Assembly (NCBI GenBank): GCA_030549175.1
Contig: JAUKUA010000002.1
Location: 3,162,001-3,226,000 of the forward strand
Direction of reading: 5' to 3'
Length of the DNA stretch: 64,000 nt
From: Lasiosphaeris hirsuta
Taxonomy: Eukaryota > Ascomycota > Sordariomycetes > Sordariales > Lasiosphaeriaceae
Part shown: positions 45,884 to 56,391 of the stretch, piece by piece
Position numbering within the stretch: the first letter of the stretch is position 1
How the letters are laid out: each line of letters opens with the position of its first letter
Program-made: the position numbers and the translations under genes
The notes under the pieces: generated by a model
Database searches by the model: none
What the model was told of the DNA's origin: nothing
What the model saw: only the letters and a program-made list of their open reading frames with translations

Positions 45884-48598
45884 TTATAAGATTGTCACCT
45901 TATACGTGTATCCATCAATATTGAATCCCTCCATTACCGACTTTGGCCATAGTGGATCCGCCGTACGCCCGTCCTCTGGCTGATCACACCGTAAAATCAT
46001 GGATACTTCTCCATCTGCCGCACGAGATGCCGCGCGCGTTAGTTGTGAGAGTTCAGTATAGATGGGTGACTCCAATATAACCTTCTCCAAGTCCCGCTTG
46101 GCAGCCCTGACCCGAATAGGCTTCTTGGACCGAAACAGCGAGTACCGGACAAGACGAGATGCCGACCAGTCCGACGCGCCGTCGTACTGCCATTCCTTAT
46201 ACAGGCTTTTCACTTGGGGTGTATAGAAGGCTTGCCAACTATCCGGCTGAACCACCAACTCAACATGTCCGCCACGCACTCTCGGTTGATACTTCTTATC
46301 AAGACACGTCACGTAAGAATCGAGAAAGCCGGGCGTGGCAAGCCTCCGTTCGTTTAGGAGACCCTGGAATGCTGGAAGTGTTTTTGTCAAATCACCCATT
46401 CCAAGGAACAGGCCTTCGAGTTCTCCAGGCTCACCCCGCAAGCTCTGCATCACTGTCGATCGAACGGACGAAACGGTGGCTTGCAAACTGCCGGGTTGGA
46501 GGTCTGCCAGGAAGAGATCTTCATTTCGCCGCGGAACCTCATCCTCAATGATGACTTCGTCTCTGTCGTAGTCGTAGCGGTTGTACCGTACGCGGACCGA
46601 TTTCCGAGTCCAGCTCCCGGGGTTGGCGCGGAAGCACAGATGGTGACAACAGCCGAGGAGCCTGAATGCCCATGGCAAGGCCTCACCGTCGCTGCACTTT
46701 CTCATGACAAGATAGAACGGCGGCAGTGACTTGCCATTGTCCATCAGGAATAAATGATCGCGGCCGGGCTGGACATGGAGGTCCAGCGCAAAATCATCTG
46801 TCGTGAGATACATGTCGGCTTCGCCTACATGAGCTGGAACGCGAAAGATCTTAGCCCCGTGCGCCGTGCCCGCTTCCGCAGGAGCAGTCTGAAACGGGAG
46901 GACGTGGACGAGCTGAAGTGACAAGGATCCGGTAGCCGCATCAACAACGCAGTGACGATCCCACTGCCGATGGGGTCGCGAGCTTGCGTGGTGATGACTC
47001 GCCTCTGTGCTGAACAGCTCAACTGGAACCTCCCTGCTCCAGTCGTGGGCGAGAATCTTCTCGTCCAAGTACAGCTCCCTCGACGTCCTCCATCGCCTAG
47101 CCTCGGTAGTAACATGCATGACCCGGATGGAATCGGTTGAGGAAACTGACGGTCCTCCAGTCCCCTCCCACCACGTACGAAACGCTTCTCCTGCCCACTT
47201 TTCCTTGGGAAGGTAGAACCGCTCGCCTGTCCAGCGTTCTTTCGCAGCTATCGGATCCCAGGCCCTCTCACGGTCCGTCTCCCACTCGAGCGGCCTCTTG
47301 AGAAACCAAGCATGGACCGCTTCTGGCTGCCTCCACGACGGGGTCCACGAAGGGTACCCGTCAGGAGCCGAGACGCCGGCGGCGTTGCAGAGGAGCTCGG
47401 TGCGCTTGAGGTTGATGAGCGAGTAGGCATACACGCCGAAAAAGACGTGGAGGCACGAGAGGGAATAATCGGGACGCAGTGCCGACCGCTCGAGATGGCT
47501 GCTGTTGATGAGCGCGTGGGCCCCAAAGACTTTGTCTCGCGGATCCCCCGCCTTGGACTGGGAGGTGGCGCGGAGGATGTCGTAGATGTTGCTTTCGTTG
47601 GCCGACAGCTTGCGCTGGCCAGCCTGCTGGATCCATGGAGCCGCGGTCCGGTTCCAGTTGTAAGAAGATAGGGCTGGCCCCGTTAGCTTGTCTACGCAGA
47701 GCTCCATGGTACCCACGGGGATGGAGATTTGACGCGGAAGAATAAGCTCCTGGATGATCCAAACGCGACTGAAATATCGCCGCTTCAAGAGGTGAAATAT
47801 GTCAACCTCCCTCTTGTCCTCGTTGACAAGCTGGCCGCGGCTGGTGGAGCGTCCTATTGCGTCCTCCAACCTTCGTCTTGGTGGGTACTCCCCGGGACTC
47901 AAGGGCTTGACGATGTCGTCGCCGAGGTACACCACAGCCTGTCTGCACTCGCTATAAATGTGTGCCATCTTGGCAACCTGGGCTTCGCGCTCTCGAATGT
48001 CGTCTTGGTTGATGCAGATGGAGTCGATCCAGACCATCCTGGATCCCCTCCATGGGCGGAGGAACCGAACCATGTCCCAGCAGTTCCTTGTCAGGAGCAA
48101 GACGTCCCAGTGGGGGCCGACGAAGAGCGGGCAGCACGAGGAGCCATCACCATCCTCGCCGCCCCACGAATAGGACACGGTTTCATACTCAGGGCACCGG
48201 TCGTCATGGTGAGTTTCTAGGTCGATATGTATGGGGTACGTGAGATTGTCTGACGTGGGGAGAACGACGAGGCGAAATTCATCGGATTTGAGTCTGCTGG
48301 GGTAGATGGACGACGATGGTGCGGGGACGAGGGGAGCCGCTTGGCTTGCTCCCAAACAACTTTCAATTGCGTCCAGAGTGGGTACCAGCCCGTTGGCGTA
48401 CGGAACGGTGCTCGGCCAAGAAAAGTTGAATTTGCCAGGGAGCTCGTCCGGAGGGCAAGGCGGGAATGGGCTTTCGTTCTTTTTCTCGGCAACGAGCTTT
48501 GGCACGTCAGGCTCTGCACCACAGGCGTTGCAGAATGGCCCGCTCTCCCTAACCTCAATGTCGGGAGCCTGGCAGGTTGCCAAATGCCAGCGAGTCAT
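45884..48598 (-). CDS. HET-domain protein (intact)
   Basis: A single exon of 904 aa. The N-terminus has spaced Cys/His (WHLATC, then FCNACG at 22-27) that could bind zinc. The HET domain is complete: VSYSWGG (141-147), VWIDSICINQDD (189-200), YLGDD and the RVWIIQELILP block (278-288), followed by GDPRDKVFGAHAL (about 340). The 500-residue C-terminal part is not a known domain; it has SWTPSW and several Trp/Arg-rich patches. HET domains are TIR-like in fold and start programmed cell death on non-self recognition in filamentous fungi; the trigger here is unknown. ATG 48598 is followed by a full frame with no intron, unlike the broken HET copy at 18-20 kb, to which it is only distantly similar. 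Confidence 0.88.
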   Translation of the reverse strand: MTRWHLATCQAPDIEVRESGPFCNACGAEPDVPKLVAEKKNESPFPPCPPDELPGKFNFSWPSTVPYANGLVPTLDAIESCLGASQAAPLVPAPSSSIYPSRLKSDEFRLVVLPTSDNLTYPIHIDLETHHDDRCPEYETVSYSWGGEDGDGSSCCPLFVGPHWDVLLLTRNCWDMVRFLRPWRGSRMVWIDSICINQDDIREREAQVAKMAHIYSECRQAVVYLGDDIVKPLSPGEYPPRRRLEDAIGRSTSRGQLVNEDKREVDIFHLLKRRYFSRVWIIQELILPRQISIPVGTMELCVDKLTGPALSSYNWNRTAAPWIQQAGQRKLSANESNIYDILRATSQSKAGDPRDKVFGAHALINSSHLERSALRPDYSLSCLHVFFGVYAYSLINLKRTELLCNAAGVSAPDGYPSWTPSWRQPEAVHAWFLKRPLEWETDRERAWDPIAAKERWTGERFYLPKEKWAGEAFRTWWEGTGGPSVSSTDSIRVMHVTTEARRWRTSRELYLDEKILAHDWSREVPVELFSTEASHHHASSRPHRQWDRHCVVDAATGSLSLQLVHVLPFQTAPAEAGTAHGAKIFRVPAHVGEADMYLTTDDFALDLHVQPGRDHLFLMDNGKSLPPFYLVMRKCSDGEALPWAFRLLGCCHHLCFRANPGSWTRKSVRVRYNRYDYDRDEVIIEDEVPRRNEDLFLADLQPGSLQATVSSVRSTVMQSLRGEPGELEGLFLGMGDLTKTLPAFQGLLNERRLATPGFLDSYVTCLDKKYQPRVRGGHVELVVQPDSWQAFYTPQVKSLYKEWQYDGASDWSASRLVRYSLFRSKKPIRVRAAKRDLEKVILESPIYTELSQLTRAASRAADGEVSMILRCDQPEDGRTADPLWPKSVMEGFNIDGYTYKVTIL

Positions 48599-49531
48599 CG
48601 TGGAAGTCGTCGATTAGTTAGGCAGGTAGATTCTGACAAGCTTGAAATGGGTTCATAGCGAGGGGGGGGGGGGGGGACTGGAAAGCTAACTGGGTAGGTA
48701 AGCAGTTGGGTATCAAAGGTAAGGTACCTTGGTATTTGGAGACAGGGATGGGGCCCAGCGCTAACTTTGTTGCTGAAACTGCCAACCCACACCTGCAGCC
48801 AATAATCAACTTTGACGCCGGCCTCATCGTCTCAAACGACTGTTGGTGCTGTCCCGAGCTTGAAGCAAGACGAAGAGAAACACTACATCCCATTTCTCTA
48901 CACCGACATCGCCAGAAGCTAAATAAACGACTGTTGACATGACCGACGCAGTTTTACTCGGCAAGACCTATACAAGCCTTGGTCTTTCAATCTCAAAGTC
49001 CATGAACATCGAGGGAGTACGGTTATTACCTTGGAGAAGCCCCCGCATCGTGACTGTCAAAGATGACGTTGAATTAGCCTGCAGCACTCTACTACTACCT
49101 AGGTACCTATGTAAATGTAAAAAAAGTCCACCACACAGCGACGCCTGTGGAGACCGCTCGAGGTAGTATCAAAATCGGGTATCTAAAGCCTTTTGAAAGA
49201 CTAAAAATCCCCTTTGAAAAGCTGGAGAGGCCTTATGAGAAACCGAATATGCCTTTCGAGATGCTGATAATACCATTTGTCACATATGGCATGGGGTATT
49301 ATATAAGTGGTCTAGCTCTGCAGGCAAGAGGAGTTTCCTTTTGCAAAAAGCGTGACACCATTTCTGATGCTATAAAAGCCTTGTAGGTTATACATGGTGG
49401 GCATGGTGGAAAGTGACGATCGGCATTGTAGATCATTACGGGCTCTTTTCAATATCCGAGTCAGCATACAATACACTAGTATCAGGCGTCCCCAATTATA
49501 TCAAGGTTCCCCTCGAGCCACTACCGACGAG
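48599..49531. other. divergent/intergenic region with G15 and an in-frame minirepeat
   Basis: About 930 bp. G15 lies at 48662-48676. The ORF 49147-49386 encodes a loosely repeating PFExL/PYEK pattern (PFERLKIPFEKLERPYEK) from a degenerate DNA repeat and is not called as a gene. Confidence 0.4.
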
Positions 49532-51479
49532 TCAGCAACTAGCATAGTGCAACCAAATAAGAAGGCATACCTGTGCTAAATCATGGCCCGAGTGGTCAGA
49601 CACGGGAGGGTTCACAAACATTTCCCTCAATTGACGGGCCCCTAATCTAGAACGATGTCTCATGTCGTTGTCGGAGTTGGGACCAGATGCCGGCCACGGA
49701 CCGGGGGGGTCAAGCTTTGCTTTTATGGCTTGGCTGATTTCAGCCATCGAGGGTCGGTGGGCAGGATCGTCCATCAAACATCGCATGACCAGCTTGCGAA
49801 GATCTTTGTCGACGCTCCCGAATCGTGGTATGTCGTCGTTGAGGATATACACCCCGTAGGACCACCTGTCGGGCATGTTCGGCTCCGAAAATGCCTCGGG
49901 AAGTGGACCATATGGAGGCACGCAATGTGTTATCAGACACCACATTATGAGGCCCATGCCCCATAAATTAGTCTTCCAGCTATACTGGCCGGCGACCCTT
50001 GCGCCATGGGGGAGCAATTCGACCCAGTCCCACTCGGTCGTGAACTGCTCCTGGGGCCCACTTTAGAAAAACGAAAACAAAAAGAAACAGAACTAATAGA
50101 ACGTACTGGTGTTTGCCAAGCGTTTTTGCCCCACCAGATAGAGGTCCATATTTGTAACCTGATTGTGCCGTGCCGAGTCAGAATTTGTCAAAAGAAACAG
50201 AGGTGGTGGGTAAACACACGGGTTGCTAGACAGCTCGTTTATATCTGTGCAGCGGCTAAAGTCGGAGAGCTGGCTCTGTCAACACACGACCGAAGTGAGC
50301 ATGAAGGGGAGAGGATGAGATATACCTTCATACCCGGCACCAATTGGTGCCGTAGGTCTCCATCCGGCTCGAGGGACTTTACAAGCACTATTGGCCGCCT
50401 CGGCGTTGGTTGATATCCTTGACAGAAACGTGGTTCTGACTTACCATTGGATGGGTCTATGTCGAAATGCACCCAGCTTCGCCCACGTTCCCGATCACGG
50501 TCCCGATGAAGGTCACCCCGGTCAAGTGCCGCCTTTTGTCCTCTCGTGCGTGTTGGCGGGGTCCATGCCATGTCTTGGGCCGTGGGGATGCGCTCCCAGA
50601 GAGCTTGATCCACGTCGTCTTTGCTGTATTCAGGCTGCCAACGCTTTGGCGGATATCGCAGAGCCAGTATCATTTGGAAGACTGCATTGCTTTATTAGAC
50701 TTCCTCCCATGCAGCTGCGCACCGGGGTGCTTACGGCAGTCAAATATGAGCCAGAGCGTGCGATCCCTGACGGGCGCTTTACCCTTGCCATTGTTGTATC
50801 TTTTCGCAGTCCTCTTCAGTACCCCTTCCAGCGACCCCCCCGGGCAGTACTCGAGGAAGGCCATTATCTTTTTGGCTTTGGGGTTCATAGGGATATCGTG
50901 TACTTGGAGGACATGTTTTTTGCGCCCCTAAACTCCTAAACCAGCCGTCTATTAGCATTAGAGGAAGGCATGAATCAGTCCCTGGCCGAATTCGGGTGCA
51001 AAAGTGCTCACCTTCATCCGCCTCGCCTCGTCATGAGGCGTCTTGAAGCCATCGGGCGATTTGAACTTGGCAACGTACTCCTTAACCTCCCCTTTTCGAT
51101 CCCATCGCCGGAAAAGCACAGCGACGCCCTCGCCTCCCCAGCCCAACAGTTTGACAAACTTGAAGGTTTTTGGGAGGGTCTGGGCGGCCACGCGCACTGC
51201 CTTCTTCACTTCTTCTAACTCTTCTTGTTCAAAATCCGCCAACATATCATACGCGCCATCCTCGTTGGGCGATCTTTCGTCGACGTTGAAGTCCCCATCG
51301 TTGAGGCCGGGCCAGGCGTTGACCCCCCCGGGGTGGATAGGGACTTGTATCTCATCTTCTCCCTCCTCCTTTTCTGACGTCGGCAATGCCGTATAATCAT
51401 CCCATTTTTCCTGGCGGTAATATGGTAACATAAAAAGCGTTTGCTTCTGGACATCTATTAGCAGTGGATTGGTGTCCAT
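49532..51479 (-). CDS. divergent protein kinase-like protein
   Basis: Minus-strand exons assembled by phase: 51479-51012, 50927-50735, 50681-50445, 50387-50326, 50275-50218, 50158-50107, 50060-49532; about 532 aa. The nucleotide loop is GWGGEGVA (113-120) and the likely ATP lysine K138 (YVAKF). The hinge reads MAFLEYCPGGSL. The catalytic loop is HFDIDPSNVLV (from 292) instead of HRDxKxxN, keeping Asp and Asn. DFS replaces DFG. A PEQF-like motif (PQEQFTTEW) and a Trp-rich C-lobe (LWGMGLIMWCLIT) follow. This pattern is common in fungal atypical kinases of unknown substrate. The donor at 50217 (GTGTTT) is weak. The last frame may be spliced again at 49570, so the C-terminus is uncertain. Confidence 0.68.
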
Positions 51480-52622
51480 TGTGTTGATGGTTATTTGCTG
51501 TCGCTGAGTTCAGTTTCGAGTGCAGGAGGGCGTAGGAGATATAATAGTAGTGACTTGGTGAACACTTTCAGTTCCTCCTTGGGAGCAGTACTAACACATG
51601 TTTTCAAGCAAGAAATTTATCGGCAATCGAGAGGGTTATGGAAGCGGGACCCAATTTGAACATGAATGCACCTCAACTTGAAAGAATGCGCTTGTGCTAC
51701 AGGCAACCATTCCGTCTCCCAACAACTTGATATGAGAATTAGTCCGAGATGGAAAACTCCATGCGTACTTCCATGGCGGTACTAAGCGGAACTGCATGCG
51801 GCATACTATGAACAAAGAGATACTGGTAGCCCTTTCATACGTTAGCTATGTCAATGAAAATACCTCTGATCTTTGTTCTTTGTGCAAGCGCAATAGTGAT
51901 ATATAGTCATCCTAGTTTATAGAGGCGACTAGCGTATTAGGTTAGTGGTAAAACGTATGGATAATAAATCCGTAGAGCATAGAGAATTTCATTAGGCGTT
52001 TTTAAAGATGACTGCTCAGGGCGTACCTCCCCCCCCCCCCCCCCCCCCCACCTATTTTTTTTTTAAAAAAAACTCTATAGCTACTAACTATCAGCTGCTA
52101 CTAAAACTCGACCTATTTATATAGAAACCTAAGCCTTTCAATACAGCCCGATATACATATATGCGTCCCACACTAAGCCTATAAGTAAATCAACTTATAG
52201 TTTAGGACAGCGTAGTGGCTGTAACTAAAGCCGCAGGGCTTTAATTGAAGCCTCTTTGCGAGCCTTACACGCCCTGGCCCTATGTTCCTATATCTCAGAC
52301 TTCAATTGAAGCCCTCAAGGGTGACCTACGTACGCTGGATCTTGACCCTCAAAATGAAGCCCTCGTGCCCTACGTGCCTTACGGCTGCATGGAAAGAACT
52401 CGGCTTTCTAGATAAACCCGCCCACTTTTTTTACAGCATAGGGTTTAAAAAGTCAGGGGGAGGGGATATCGCCCGAGTGGGGGGGATGCGCCCCGTGTAG
52501 TTATCTTTCTTGACAAGTAACCTATCGGCTTCTATGGAGAGACCTTATTTTGAAGTAAGTATTTTTTTCAACTTGGAAGGATAAAGTATTGAGTATACCA
52601 CCATCATCGATCTATTTACCGT
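51480..52622. other. AT-rich stretch with relic character
   Basis: About 1.1 kb. Its base composition differs from both sides: many TA steps from 51,850 to 52,200, C21 at 52029-52049 followed by T and A runs, and three variants of an AATTGAAGCCCTC motif at 52,240-52,365 that include the perfect palindrome CTTCAATTGAAG (52300-52311). It could be a mutated transposon remnant. No coding domain recognised. Confidence 0.45.
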
Positions 52623-54615
52623 TTAGAGATCTTTCAATTCGTCCTCATCCTCGTGGACACCGCCACCTGCTTGCATCTCTGGCTCCTCCTCACCAATAAC
52701 AAACCAATCCCGCACCACAGCAGTCCCGCTCTTCACAGTTTCCCACACCTCCGGGGAGCACGTTCTTGGTTTTAACACATAACACTTTGGCTCCGGTGCC
52801 TTAGGTGGCAACTGCCTCACTACCCTGGTATCATTCAGCCCCTTTGTGACTAGGTCCTCGGTAACGGGCTGGAACCCCGTGGGGATATCCCTGGCAAAAG
52901 TCGCGCGCATAAAAATGTCGTAAGCGGCTACGGGCTGGTAGCTGGGCACCTCATGGCCGGCCTGGAACACGCGCGTGAAGCTGAAGTTGCCCACCTGCCG
53001 CGTCATCCCTTTTATCTCGTTGCTGTTCGAGACCTGGAGGGGCGCGTACCCGGCGCGCGCGAACTCGCCAGCGCGGATCCAGGGCACCGCCAAGCTCACG
53101 GCCTCACCGCCCATCCAGTTACACGAGAAATCGCGGTCACCGTACATCAGATGTACCCTCACTCCCGCGTCGAGGAGCGACCCGAGTGATGGCAGGAAGC
53201 TGCCCCGCATGACATCGCCCGAGGCGAGGAAGGCCGTGTTGACTGCTATGCTGAACATCGAGTAGTTCACCGGCACGCCAAGGGCCGAGAGGGTGGGGCC
53301 GTTGGTGAGGTACCCGCGGGAATGCGGCGGCGGGAATGGGTCGTTCTGGGGGTGCGCGATGTCGTAGTATCCTCGCCCGGTCGTCTCGAACGCGGTCGTG
53401 GAAAGGACGTCGCACATTTGGAGAAAGTTCCCGCAGAGCTCGTCGGATTCTTGCAGCTTGCCCTCGAGCGCGCCGCTGCAAGCGAGGGCCTTGTCGCGAC
53501 AGCCGCCGGGGCCGGTCCAGTTGGCCAGCAGCGCTTCGTAAGTCGACTGGTTCCAAAGTCGGATGCCGTAGGTATTCTCGTATCCGAATCGGAGACACCA
53601 CTCGGACTGGATGACGAAGTCGACGAGGCCGTTCACGATGCCCAGCGTGTCGAGGCGAAGCCGGTGCGCGCCTTTCTCCCGCAGTGTCCCCTTGTCCATC
53701 ATCTCGTTCTGCTGCTGGAAGAAGTGCATGATGCCGGGTCCGTAGTGACCCCCGTAGCTCTCGGCCTAGAGGCTGATGCGGTCGTCGGATGGCTTGTAAT
53801 GTGGGAACTCCAAAAACCACGTCTGCGCAAAGTGCCACAGTGCGTGGGCTGCGTACGCCGTTGAGTTGGCCGTCTGCGTCAACTTTCCGCTGCTCACCGT
53901 CCCGACGCGATGCGTGTAGTTCGACTGGGGCACTCCGTCGGTGAAATTAGTCGGTACTATCTCAAATGCGAATCCAGTTTCGGTTGGGACCACTGTGCTG
54001 TTGGTGGGTACGTCATACGAGAAGCCGACCTGGTTCGGCTGATCGATGTACAGCATGTTGACCTCGTTATTCCAGCTCCAGGGGTTGAGAAACGTCGTCT
54101 CCGAGTCTGAGGCAACAAAACACGGTCCGTTCTCCTCCAGCAGTCCCTTCATGGAGGATCCACCTGGGCCGCCGTTGAGCCAAATCGCCAGGGGAGCCGT
54201 GGTCGGGTTCTTTCGAGCTTCGAAAAACCAAAAGAATCTGCCAGGATGTGAATCGGGTATTCCACTGGATAATTTGCTATTCAAAACGTGGCGACTCACG
54301 TATTGACGGGATAGTCTTGAGCCTCGCCATTTCTGTCACCATCGTTAAGGAAGCCAGGAGGCAGGTGAACATATCCCGAGTATGATTTCACGCCAGGAGT
54401 CGTCTCGCAGATTCCTGGCTGTCGTCGATGATAAGGTCGGGATGCGACGAGAAAGAAGGGGCCAATTCTCGCTGTTGACTCACCTCTTTATATGAAATGC
54501 TAACATTCTGATGGAACTTTGACTTTAGCACTTTGACACCCTCTGGCTTGGGAGGGAATTGGGCTGCCGTTTGACCCAAGAGCAGTGATAGGACGATACT
54601 TTTGAATACCAGCAT
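52623..54615 (-). pseudogene. serine carboxypeptidase (S10 family) with one amber stop
   Basis: Exons 54615-54484, 54418-54300 and 54237-52623 join in phase. A signal peptide (MLVFKSIVLSLLLGQTAAQ) and the S10 landmarks are present: [14 protein letters not shown], the substrate loop NGGPGGSS (one Cys to Gly change from the usual), the catalytic Ser in ESYGGHYG, Asp in YGDRDF and His in QAGHEVPSY. Codon 241 (53768-53766) is TAG where the family has Trp, in ISL-stop-AESYGG, just before the catalytic Ser. Without it the protein would be about 621 aa and otherwise intact, so the lesion looks recent. Readthrough, a strain polymorphism or a sequencing error are alternatives. Homologues cut C-terminal residues outside the cell or in vacuoles. 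Confidence 0.82.
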
Positions 54616-55531
54616 GGCTACCTGATTTTTGTGTGTGGCTGGCAATTTCCAAGAGAAAAAAGCTGTTGCGGGAGCCTCAGAGTGGTGAAGTCGCACGGTT
54701 ATGATTTTGGCCGCGTAATCTCTCCTCCTGAATGCAATGCCTAGCTGTGCCGCTCGGCCTCGTGCGGGGGGACTTGGGGGATTATGTACGTTATGTATAA
54801 TCTGCCCGCATCGCTCAGCACCCATTTAGGAATTTATGAAGGCAGTGAATAATTCCCTGGTACATAATGGTGTTACACCACGCGATGGCTCTCGCCGGTA
54901 AGCCTTTGGCAGCACTCCTGGCACGCCGGGTAATTCAAACACACAGTATCCAACCTCGACAGCAGCCGGCACCGTGCCGATAAATCACTGACCTGCCCGG
55001 ATTCCCCAAGGGGTTGATAGGTTAACCTTCTCGTGCTCACAGAACGCGAAACTCCTGCGAACCTATAACGTGGCTTTTCTCCCAACGAGTTTTTATGTAC
55101 CTACCTTTAGAAAGGAGGGTTAGTGAGCTGGATATTCAAGCTGTAAGCTCTTCCCCCCCCCCTCCCCCTCCCCCCTCCCCCTAGGCGGGTAGGTGAGGCC
55201 CGGAAACGGTATTTCTTTACTGTCACAGGGTACGGAGGCCCGGGGGGAGGGTTGATGTAGTCTATAGGAGCTTTGGCCAACCACAAAAGTGAACTGAAAA
55301 AGCAAATTTCGTGTGCCCAGATTCGTCTCACGCAACCAGGCTGTGGCGCGTCAGACAGCCGGGACACAACCTGCCTTAGCTCAGTTCAGACCCGGGTCAA
55401 AAGACAGCAAGTGATAAAAATATGGGAGGACTCTATATCAGCCAATATCCATAACCATCTGTTTCAACAAGTTCTGTGCCAGTGGTGTTTCGGTTATCTC
55501 AAAGCGACAAGAAAAATCTCATGTCACAGTC
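54616..55531. other. divergent intergenic region
   Basis: About 900 bp between the carboxypeptidase and the small secreted protein. A C/T-rich run lies near 55150-55185 (CCCCCCCCCCTCCCC type). No gene seen. Confidence 0.45.
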
Positions 55532-56035
55532 ATGATTTCATTCCTGCTACTTCTCTTTGTGCTTTTGGCGCGAGCAGATCAGTTGTTCTACCCGTTCGAT
55601 CTTAGCTCAGCTGCGATTACGACCACGTCCGCATCCGACGCCTGGCATCACGCGCCACCTAGACACTCCTCAACCTTCTCGGGCTCTGCGGCTCCCTTCG
55701 CCAACGCCACGGTCTTCATGACAACATCGTGGACAACGGTCCCAATTGCTCAGATCACCGGAGACCCATTTTGCATCAATGTGGCCGACCCTCAGCAAGG
55801 CGTTGGCAACCACTGCGTTTGCAAGAACGGTGCGACGCTCGACATCATCCCTTACACAAGCGGCGGCAACGTGTCGGACTACCAGCCGTGTGCATACACC
55901 ACCGTCGAAGCCGCCAATGACTCTACTCGGGCCATTGTTACGGGTACTGGAGGTGGCACCGCTGTCACTGTGACCGTCCCCGCAACCACGGTGTGGTCGA
56001 CTGTCACCTTCACGGGAAGTTCGCGGGGGAAGTAG
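55532..56035 (+). CDS. small secreted protein, function unknown
   Basis: A single-exon 167-aa protein with a strong signal peptide (MISFLLLLFVLLARA). The mature part is Thr/Ser-rich and has four Cys in a compact stretch (DPFCINVA, HCVCKNG, QPCAYTT). A Val/Thr-rich tail (TVTVPATTVWSTVTFTG) with a Gly run (GTGGG) follows. There is no catalytic motif and no GPI-type hydrophobic end. Effector-like or cell-wall proteins look like this, but nothing more can be said. Confidence 0.6.
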   Translation: MISFLLLLFVLLARADQLFYPFDLSSAAITTTSASDAWHHAPPRHSSTFSGSAAPFANATVFMTTSWTTVPIAQITGDPFCINVADPQQGVGNHCVCKNGATLDIIPYTSGGNVSDYQPCAYTTVEAANDSTRAIVTGTGGGTAVTVTVPATTVWSTVTFTGSSRGK

Positions 56036-56180
56036 GCGACTATAGTGTGGGTGTACCAATCAATGTGCATGGTGTGAGGTCGGAGAAGAGGACTTTGGGT
56101 TCGCTTAAATCATGAATAAGATAATATTACCCCAACGCCATAACGGTAACATGTCCCTCATCTTAGATGCATCGCTCAAT

Positions 56181-56246
56181 GTTATTTTTTTTATATTATT
56201 TATTTTTTTTATATTATTTATTTTTTTTATATTATTTATTTTTTTA
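56181..56246. repeat. AT-rich 18-bp tandem repeat
   Basis: About 3.5 tandem copies of TTTTTTTTATATTATTTA, lying about 150 bp after the stop of the small secreted protein and about the same distance from the stop of the minus-strand AIF-like gene. Confidence 0.85.
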
Positions 56247-56391
56247 CAAGTGATAGTCTGACTGAGTTGTCACAGTGACACCGCGTCGAGCCCAAACACC
56301 CTCGATACCCATGTCTGCCTGGCCACTTTGATTCTGTCAGCTTACTCTCATAGGTAGGTAGGGTGGTACTGGGTTGGTGTGTTTGTTTGAC

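Noticed and set aside
51930..51970. tRNA A-box-like GGTTAGTGGTAAAACG
   Set aside because: No B box (GGTTCGANTCC) and no cloverleaf stem follows in the AT-rich text.
53760..53775. CTCTAG read as an intron acceptor in the carboxypeptidase
   Set aside because: Residues on both sides ([11 protein letters not shown] and AESYGGHYG) are contiguous in the family, so no intron fits; the TAG is a real in-frame stop.
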